Positions 58,238 to 64,000 of a stretch of 64,000 nucleotides of DNA are shown in pieces. Position 1 is the stretch's first letter. Each line of letters opens with the position of its first letter. The position numbers and the translations under genes were made by a program. The notes under the pieces were generated by a model that searched no databases, was not told the DNA's origin, and worked only from the letters and a program-made list of their open reading frames with translations. This DNA is from Bretschneidera sinensis. Lineage: Eukaryota > Streptophyta > Magnoliopsida > Brassicales > Akaniaceae. The stretch is taken from contig CM043699.1 in NCBI GenBank assembly GCA_023935145.1, positions 66,809,638 to 66,873,637 of the forward strand. Reading direction: 5' to 3'.

Positions 58238-59489
58238 TGATTACGCCCAAAACATAACGCAGTAGTCGTAGCACGGCTTTGGGGTGTCGATTCCACAGGG
58301 AGACAAATTATCTACAAGAGAAAGTGCAAACCTTAAAATGAAAGATAAAAGTTAAACGAGAAAATCTAAGTTTGAAGTAGTGTGAAATAATTGTGTAAAT
58401 ATAATAGAGAACAACAAGGGTCCAGGAATCCTCCCTAGGTTCGTTGCCTTATTCTATTCTTGATTTAGTTGTTTTTATCTCGATTGCAAGTTTCACATCC
58501 CAAACAAACAATCGGCAAATATTCAATTAAAGCACGTATATAAACTCTAATGTAATTGTTATGAAATACTCTTTGCTTTCAAGCACACATGACCTAACTT
58601 ATAGATTATCAAGAAACGACAATATATCATAATGACAATACCACAGTAATGGACAAATCTATAAAAGAAATCTACCGAACTCAATCACACCTCAACAACA
58701 TCACATAAGAAGAGCATGACTAAACTTATATGGGGGAGAAAGATGCAATCACCGGATTAAGGGGAAATCTTCTAATTAGATTAAAAAGTAAATCATAACA
58801 ATGTTTAATGATAATAAATCCAAACTACAATGAATGAAGACTAGAAAATAAGAACAACTACACCTAGGGATTCATCCCTTCGCCTTGCTTGGAGATTAGT
58901 TGGCCATGGGGGAGAGTGTGGCAGTCTTCATGATGTTTTCCCCAGCCTCCGGCCTCTCAAAAGATTATTTTTTGAAACCCTAAGTGATTTATTTATAGTA
59001 TAAAGGTCCAAGGATGTTTTCGGGTTTAATCTAATGTTTAAAAACCCTAATTAAAGTCTAACTCGGAGATGGAAATCCGTGTGTGCGCTGCAGTGCTGCT
59101 GGGGAGCACCGCGGTGCTAGGCATATTTTGGATTAGGCAAGCTTCTGGGCACCATGGTGCTGTTGAGGAGTACCGCGATGTTGGCTGGTTGTTCACAATG
59201 GGCAAGTTTCTGGGCACCGCGGTGCTGGCCTTTTGCTGATTTTTTTTCATGCTTTGCCTCTCCGCAGCCACTCCTATACTTCGTCGTGCATGGAACCTTG
59301 GTGCTTTTAAACAACGATCGCTTCTTCATCTCTTTGGACTCAAAATACCTGAAATTGTACTGGAATAAGTTAGTGATCCAATAATATTCCTTAAGAATTA
59401 TCAACACACAAGAGTGCAATATAGACCGAGAAGAATCATAAAATGCTAACAATTAAACATCATTGAGGTGCATTTTATAGCTCTTATCA
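58238..59489 (-). repeat. B3 5' LTR
   Basis: Minus strand: starts TGATAAGAGCTATAAAATGC at 59489, ends GGGCGTAATCA at 58238. Exact GCACCGCGGTGC at 59106-59117 and 59214-59225 with variants between, upstream of a TATA-like region at about 58989-59001. Confidence 0.93.
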
Positions 59490-59494
59490 GGTTT

Positions 59495-60327
59495 GGTCCA
59501 CTCCCAGTTTTCCATGTTGATTAACCCAAGAATCCGGTGTGGATATCTTTTGTTACTATTGTTGAACCCAGGGCTCAGTCATCCAAATTGATTCAACTAA
59601 CTAATCCATACCACATGCATACGTTGATCAGACACACACATATGAGGAATTTAAATAAAAACAGGCATTAATCAAATTAAGAATCACAGTATAAATATTG
59701 CAAAGGTGCCAATACTGAATTATTGGTTAAACATAATCAGGGCTTCAACTAATCCCTTACTATAAGTTTAGTTACACATAATAAAATAAAGGAAAGAAGG
59801 AAACCGAGAGAGCTCCATTGAAGAGTCATCAATTCTTCTATAGAATCCCCTCTGGTCTCCGGCCTCCCGACCTAAAACTAAAACTAAAAAGGAGATATGC
59901 TTCTAAAAAGGGAGTTCCTATTTCTATGTTTTAAAAGTCTATTTATAGGGTTCTAAGGGTGCCTCCAAACCCTAATTTCCAAAATAGGTATGGAAGAAAT
60001 CTTTCCAAAACTGGCTCTGCCGCCTCTCTGTGCGTGTGCGCTCAATCGCATGCTTCTGCGCTTGAGCGCATGGGTGCGCTTGAGCCTTCTATGTGTGCGC
60101 ATGATTGCTTATGTGCTCGATCATAGCCATGTTGCGCTTGATCGCACTAGCTCTTTCCAGATCTTCAGTTTTCTTCCTTTAAAGCTTCAAAATGCTTTCT
60201 TTTCTTCACAAGCCTATAAAAAACAAAGAAAACACAAAAATGAAGTAAAACATAATAAAATATGTAAACAAAGAGCTTAACAAATGTAAATTAAGAGGCT
60301 TAAATATGAATATTTAAGTTCCTATCA
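59495..60327 (-). repeat. F 5' LTR, outer part
   Basis: Continuation of the F LTR after B3: TATA box CTATAAATAG (minus, 59939-59948), CGATCGAGCGCA-type array (about 60035-60150, with two units not in the 3' LTR), start TGATAGGAACTTAAATATTC at 60327, then TSD gtgat. Confidence 0.93.
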
Positions 60328-60332
60328 GTGAT

Positions 60333-61755
60333 ACTTCTGAGTTAAAAGAAATGATACTCAAATAATTTCATTCCTCACCATTAGGAGGCCATGTAGATGT
60401 TCACAAGACATACGTTAGAGTTGTAGCCAATTTTTACTAGAAGAAACTGAAGAAGTTAGTAGAAATTTTTGTCATACATTATGACATATTCCAAAATACT
60501 AAAAATTCTAGCAATGCTCCCTATAGCCTCTTACAGCCCTTGCCTATATCAAATCAAATTTGGAAAGATGTTAGTATGGACTTCATCACTAATTTACCTA
60601 CTTCTTAAGGTATGACTGTCATCTTAGTTGTAGTTGATAGATTATCCAAGCATGCCAATTTTGGACCATTACTTTCACACTTCACTGCAATCAAAGTTGT
60701 TACATTGTTTATGAAAATGGTTTGTGCTTTACATGGCATTCCAAGGTCTTCGGTTTGTGATAGAGACCCTATTTTTCAAAGTAAGTTTTAGAGGGAACTC
60801 TTTAGGCTACAAAAAACTGAGTTAAGGAAGAGTTCTTCATACCATCCTTAAACTGAGGTCCTAAACATATGCCTAAAGCAGTTTTTGAGGGCTTATGCTT
60901 CTTATCAACCCACCTTATGGGTTAAGTACTTACATCATTTTTAGTTCCACTATAAAATATCTTTTCAAAATTCACATGGAAAATCTCCATTTGAAGTGGT
61001 CTATGGAAGATTACCTCCCTCATTTCCTACTTATCATAGATGAAGTGCAACCTTGGAGGCTATTAATCATGACTTAGGAACATGATCAGAAATTCTATAA
61101 CAGGTTCAAGAACACCTTGAGTAGGCACAACATAGAATGAAACAAATAGCTAACAAGCATAGAACATAACTTAATTTTCAGGTGGGAGATTTGGTGTTAC
61201 TTATATTACAACCTTATAGATAAGTCACAATGGCTAAGGTTTTCTCAAAAGCTGAGTAAAAAGTTCCTTGGTCCATTCAAAGTTCTTAAACGAATTGGCT
61301 CACTTCTTATCAACTGGAACTTCCTTTTGGCTCTCTCATTCACCCAGTGTTTCATTTCTCCCTTCTCAAGCCATATCATGGACCTTAATCTCAAATCATT
61401 CCACTACCATTACCTTCCCTCAACAATAACAGTAAACCACAAATTCTACTACTAGCAATGGTTGGTTCAATGGGCTAACTTACCACTAGAAAAAGCTTTA
61501 TGGGAATATTCTAAAGAACTTCAATAGCTTTATCCCAATTTATACCTTGAGAACATGGTGTCTTTCTAGGAGGAAGGTAATGATACAACTTTAAAACAAG
61601 TGAAAAAGGTGGAATAAGAAACTGAAGGAACTGAATAGAAAAAGGTAGTAGCTGAAGACACAAAACATACAGTAGAAGAGGTTAGCAACAAGGGAACAAG
61701 GCCAATAAGAGTGAGAAGAAGGCCTAGTTGGTTAAAGAACTTCCATTTCTATTAA
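60333..61755 (+). pseudogene. Element E pol: integrase with degraded chromodomain-type end
   Basis: Continues from 34421. Zinc-binding start HSSPLGGHVDVHKTY (its Cys pair looks lost), core VSMDFITNLPTS, VVVDRLSKHANF, SVCDRDPIFQSKF and the LNICLKQFLRAY region, then SPFEVVYGRLPP, QVGDLVLL, and a LVQWANLPLEKALWEY segment at about 61452-61510 like the tail of a chromovirus chromodomain. It ends RRRPSWLKNFHFY at 61755. More than ten stops and shifts. Confidence 0.85.
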
Positions 61756-61806
61756 ATAAGTAAGCACAAGCTTAGATTTGATGGACCAATGCTACAAATA
61801 ATTTTG

Positions 61807-62014
61807 TTAGCATTCTTTCACAAAATAGTTAGTTAGTTCTTTGTTAGTAGTTAGTTAGACTTGTAAATACTCTCTAAGTTGCACTCTTGTAAATGAGAAA
61901 AAAAATATTAATCAAAATTCTCAGTTTTCTCTTCACCTCATTCTTCTCTTAACCTCACTCTTCTCAAGGGGTTTATTTTTGGCCTATAAAGAAAATTTCT
62001 AATAAAAGTTGTAT
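61807..62014 (+). repeat. Element E probable 3' LTR
   Basis: Begins TGTTAGCATTC and ends near TTGTATCA, where integrase sequence of H begins. It has GTTAGTTAG words like the D LTR. Only about 208 bp and without its partner in view, so the boundaries are tentative. Confidence 0.5.
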
Positions 62015-63436
62015 CAATCCCCTAATGGAGGACATGTTGGGATAGTCAGAACCTTCTTGAGGATTCAACAAGTTTTTCCTGACCTAGGCTAAGATTTGAT
62101 GTTAAATAGTTTGTCACCAAGTCTGTCACCTGTCAACAGACTAAGTACCTCACTACAATGATATCTGGTCTTTTACAACCATTGTCAATACCATAAAAAA
62201 AATCTGAGAAGATATTACATTGGACTTCATCAGTAGTTTACCTAGTTCTTAATGTCATACAGTGATCATGGTGGTAGTTGATAGACTATTTAAGGGTGCT
62301 CATTACTCACTTCACTGTTGAAAAAGTTGCTAAACTATTTGCTGAAATGGTGGTCAAATTGCATAGAGTTCCTAGATCTAATGTTTCTGATAGAGACTTA
62401 ATTTTCTTGAGTAACTTCTGGCAACATCTATTCGATTTCAATTGTACAATACTAGATATGAGCTCTGCATATCACTCTTAAAAAGATGGACAATCTAAGG
62501 TTCTCAATAGGTGTTTGTAGCAATACTTGAGATTATTTGCTCATGATCAACCTACCATCTGGTCCAAGTTTTTGTTGTGGGTAGAATATTGGTATAACAC
62601 ATCCTATCATACTGTTATAAAATGACCCCTTTCCAAGCCATTTTTGGTAGATAACCCTCTACCATCATACACTACATTAGGGGTTCCTCTCATATTGAAA
62701 AATTGGATTATGACTTATCTACTAGGGATACAATTCTTACATAACTTCAGTAGAATTTACAAGTTTCTCAGGCTAGAATGAAGCATTTTACAAATCACAG
62801 CAGAACTGATAATTCTTTTGCTATAGAAGATTGGGTTCTTGTCAAACCCTAACCATATAGACATCAATCTATGGCTTTAAGATTCCATCACAAGCTCAGT
62901 AAAAGATTTTATGGGCCTTTTGAAGTTCTCCAGAGGGTGTGAGTTGTAGCTTACAAGTTGGCTTTACCTATCTGTAGCAAAATTCACCATATCTTTGATG
63001 TGTCTCTCCTAAAGAAATTTCATGGTGATCCTAACCAAGTTCTTACTCTCTTACCTCCTCTAGCAGTGGGAAACAAACCTGTTGTGATGCCTATGGCATA
63101 TTGGGTTATAGAACTATTATTCTTAGCCAACAAAAAGTCCAACAAGTTTTAGTGCAGTGCTAAGGTTTAGCACTTGAAGACACTTTTTGGGAAAATTTAC
63201 ATGATTTATCTCAGCTTTATCCTCACTTAAACCTTGAGGACAAGGTTGTATTTGACGAGGGTGGGAATGATATGATCAAAGAGATGGAACCTGTAGCATT
63301 GGATCAGGATCAAATGGTAATAAATATAAAGTAGTTGCTACCAACAGAGAAGGAACATAGTACAAAGCCAAAGATGCAAAACCAACCAAGAAGGACTAGG
63401 AAGGCTCCTAACTGGAAAAAATACTATGTGATATAA
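62015..63436 (+). pseudogene. Element H pol: integrase and chromodomain-type end
   Basis: In several frames: a zinc-binding start (SNPLMEDML in one frame, GIVRTFLRIQQVF in the next, CVTCQQ-like), ITLDFISSLPSS, VIMVVVDRLFKGAH, SNVSDRDLIFLSNFWQHLF (62278-62481 is open), MTPFQAIFG, and an open 64-codon part (62958-63152) with ICSKIHHIFDVSLLKKFHGD. A chromodomain-like remnant with DTxWE and LEDKV pattern is broken by stops near 63155-63250. Ends near RRTRKAPNWKKYYVI. Heavily decayed. Confidence 0.8.
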
Positions 63437-64000
63437 CAAAAGCCAGTAGTGAAGAGGGAGAGTTAGTTAGTTAGTTGAAGTAGTTAAACTGTTATAGTTG
63501 GAGTAGTCTATTGCAAGATGAGTTGGCAGTCTTGAATTATGTTAATAACTATTTCATTATATCTAGGTTCTGCAAGCTTTGGTTATAAATAAGCTTGAAC
63601 GTCTATGAGAGAGTAATTAATGAATACACCAGTTTCTTTCTTTAACAAACTCTCTTCTTCCTTTCTTGCCTCTTCCATTAGGAGTTGTACACTAGCTAAA
63701 ATTAGTGGAATACCATAATCCTAGCACTACTGTCCTAAAATTTTTTATGCTTTAATCTAAGTTTGTTGATTTGTTAAAGTTTTTAGATTTCCAGGTTATT
63801 AATTTGTCGGTTTGTTAGATATATTGGATGAAAAAAAAAATTTGATTTACAAGTTCTTTTGGTATTTTAAAATTTTAGAAAATTCCAAAAAAGGGAAACT
63901 CTACGAAATTTCCTGCAAAATTTGGGCAAGGCACAAATTGATAAACCTTCTCACTTTCCTATTTCAAATAAAAAAAAAAAGTACCAAGGTTTGTTCATAT
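63437..64000 (+). other. Element H 3' flank, possible LTR
   Basis: No gene. GTTAGTTAGTTAG words (about 63460-63475) as in the D and E LTRs, and a TATA-like GGTTATAAATAAGC (63584-63591 core) suggest the H 3' LTR. I could not fix its start or end. Confidence 0.45.

Larger units (their letters stand above)
53443..59489 (-). mobile_element. B3: gag-only (TR-GAG-like) element with TSD
   Basis: Minus strand. 5' LTR 58238-59489, 3' LTR 53443-54708, TSD ggttt (53438-53442, 59490-59494), tRNA-Asp primer site, gag pseudogene, 3' region; no pol. Its gag and 3' region match B1/B2, but its LTR middle and its gag N-terminus differ, so it is a separate subfamily. Confidence 0.94.
34422..60327 (-). mobile_element. 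Element F: gag-derived Athila-like element hosting G and B3
   Basis: Minus strand. 3' LTR 34422-35673, 5' LTR 52980-60327 (split by B3), TSD gtgat. The internal region without insertions is about 2.7 kb: a shortened gag frame, a 3' region, no protease, RT or integrase. G inserted in the 3' region (35978-50536, TSD tagtg) and B3 in the 5' LTR (53443-59489, TSD ggttt). F's own length without insertions is about 5.3 kb. Confidence 0.92.
33968..62014 (+). mobile_element. Element E: chromovirus-like gypsy element, interrupted by D and F
   Basis: Visible parts are the RNase H end and integrase start (33968-34421), integrase (60333-61755) and a probable 3' LTR (61807-62014). F sits in the integrase N-terminal region with TSD gtgat (34417-34421, 60328-60332). 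E's gag, protease and RT lie left of D, outside the window. Its right end lies in the integrase of H. Heavily mutated, so old. Confidence 0.8.
62015..64000 (+). mobile_element. Element H: chromovirus-like gypsy element, outermost layer
   Basis: Integrase relic (62015-63436) and a 3' flank with LTR features. Its upstream genes must lie left of E. Its integrase is distinct from that of E, so it is a second element rather than a repeat of the first. The element or its LTR may extend beyond the window. Confidence 0.75.

Noticed and set aside
60333..63436. One element with a duplicated integrase (E and H as a single unit)
   Set aside because: The two integrases differ in sequence, and a C-terminal end plus a probable LTR lies between them; an insertion of E into H explains it better. 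The E LTR limits remain uncertain.

Overview
The window comes from a repeat-dense plant nuclear genome, most likely a eudicot; I cannot name the species. The evidence is long, AT-rich, nested Ty3/gypsy LTR retrotransposons with plant-type primer-binding sites (tRNA-Asp and initiator tRNA-Met), a plant L1-type LINE whose ORF1 has a DUF4283-like region and a CCHC knuckle, and a remnant of the 'putative plant transposon protein' domain. I see no host gene, tRNA or rRNA gene, or CRISPR array. Essentially all 64 kb is transposable element, and every long reading frame is a retroelement gene or its relic.

Names used here: A1/A2, B0-B3, C, F and G are Athila-lineage-like elements; I, D, E and H are chromovirus-like gypsy elements. 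The elements are nested. H (+) contains E (+). E contains D (-) and F (-). D contains I (-) and B1 (+). I contains the LINE (+) and C (-). C contains B0 (+). B0 contains A1 (+) and A2 (-). F contains G (-) and B3 (-). G contains B2 (+). Seven insertions have both ends visible with matching target-site duplications (TSDs): A1 gtagc, B1 agagg, B2 tgtgc, B3 ggttt, F gtgat, G tagtg, and the LINE a 15-bp duplication with one mismatch. The left edge of the window therefore lies about seven insertions deep; the right edge lies near the end of the outermost element.

Layout: 1-760 A2 LTR (-); 761-11610 B0 pol, 3' region and 3' LTR, interrupted by A1 at 1225-6876; 11611-12569 C LTR (-); 12570-24506 element I (-), interrupted by the LINE at 13095-18774; 24507-33967 element D (-), interrupted by B1 at 26447-33222; 33968-62014 element E (+), interrupted by F at 34422-60327, which carries G (35978-50536, itself carrying B2 at 38028-44480) and B3 (53443-59489); 62015-64000 element H (+).

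How the parts relate: only B0, I, D, E and H keep polymerase or integrase sequence, and all of these are broken. A1, B1, B2, B3, F and G keep LTRs, a primer-binding site and a gag-derived frame but lack most or all of pol, so they would have needed enzymes supplied in trans. B1-B3 are gag-only (TR-GAG-like) relatives of B0. G keeps gag-protease plus a plant transposon-protein domain. The Athila-like families share an LTR plan (TGAT start, family-specific short repeats just upstream of a TATA box), a conserved box just after the last stop codon, and a small hairpin next to purine-tract-like motifs. These shared noncoding parts are the most interesting signal here. I found no evidence of a non-transposon biological system.
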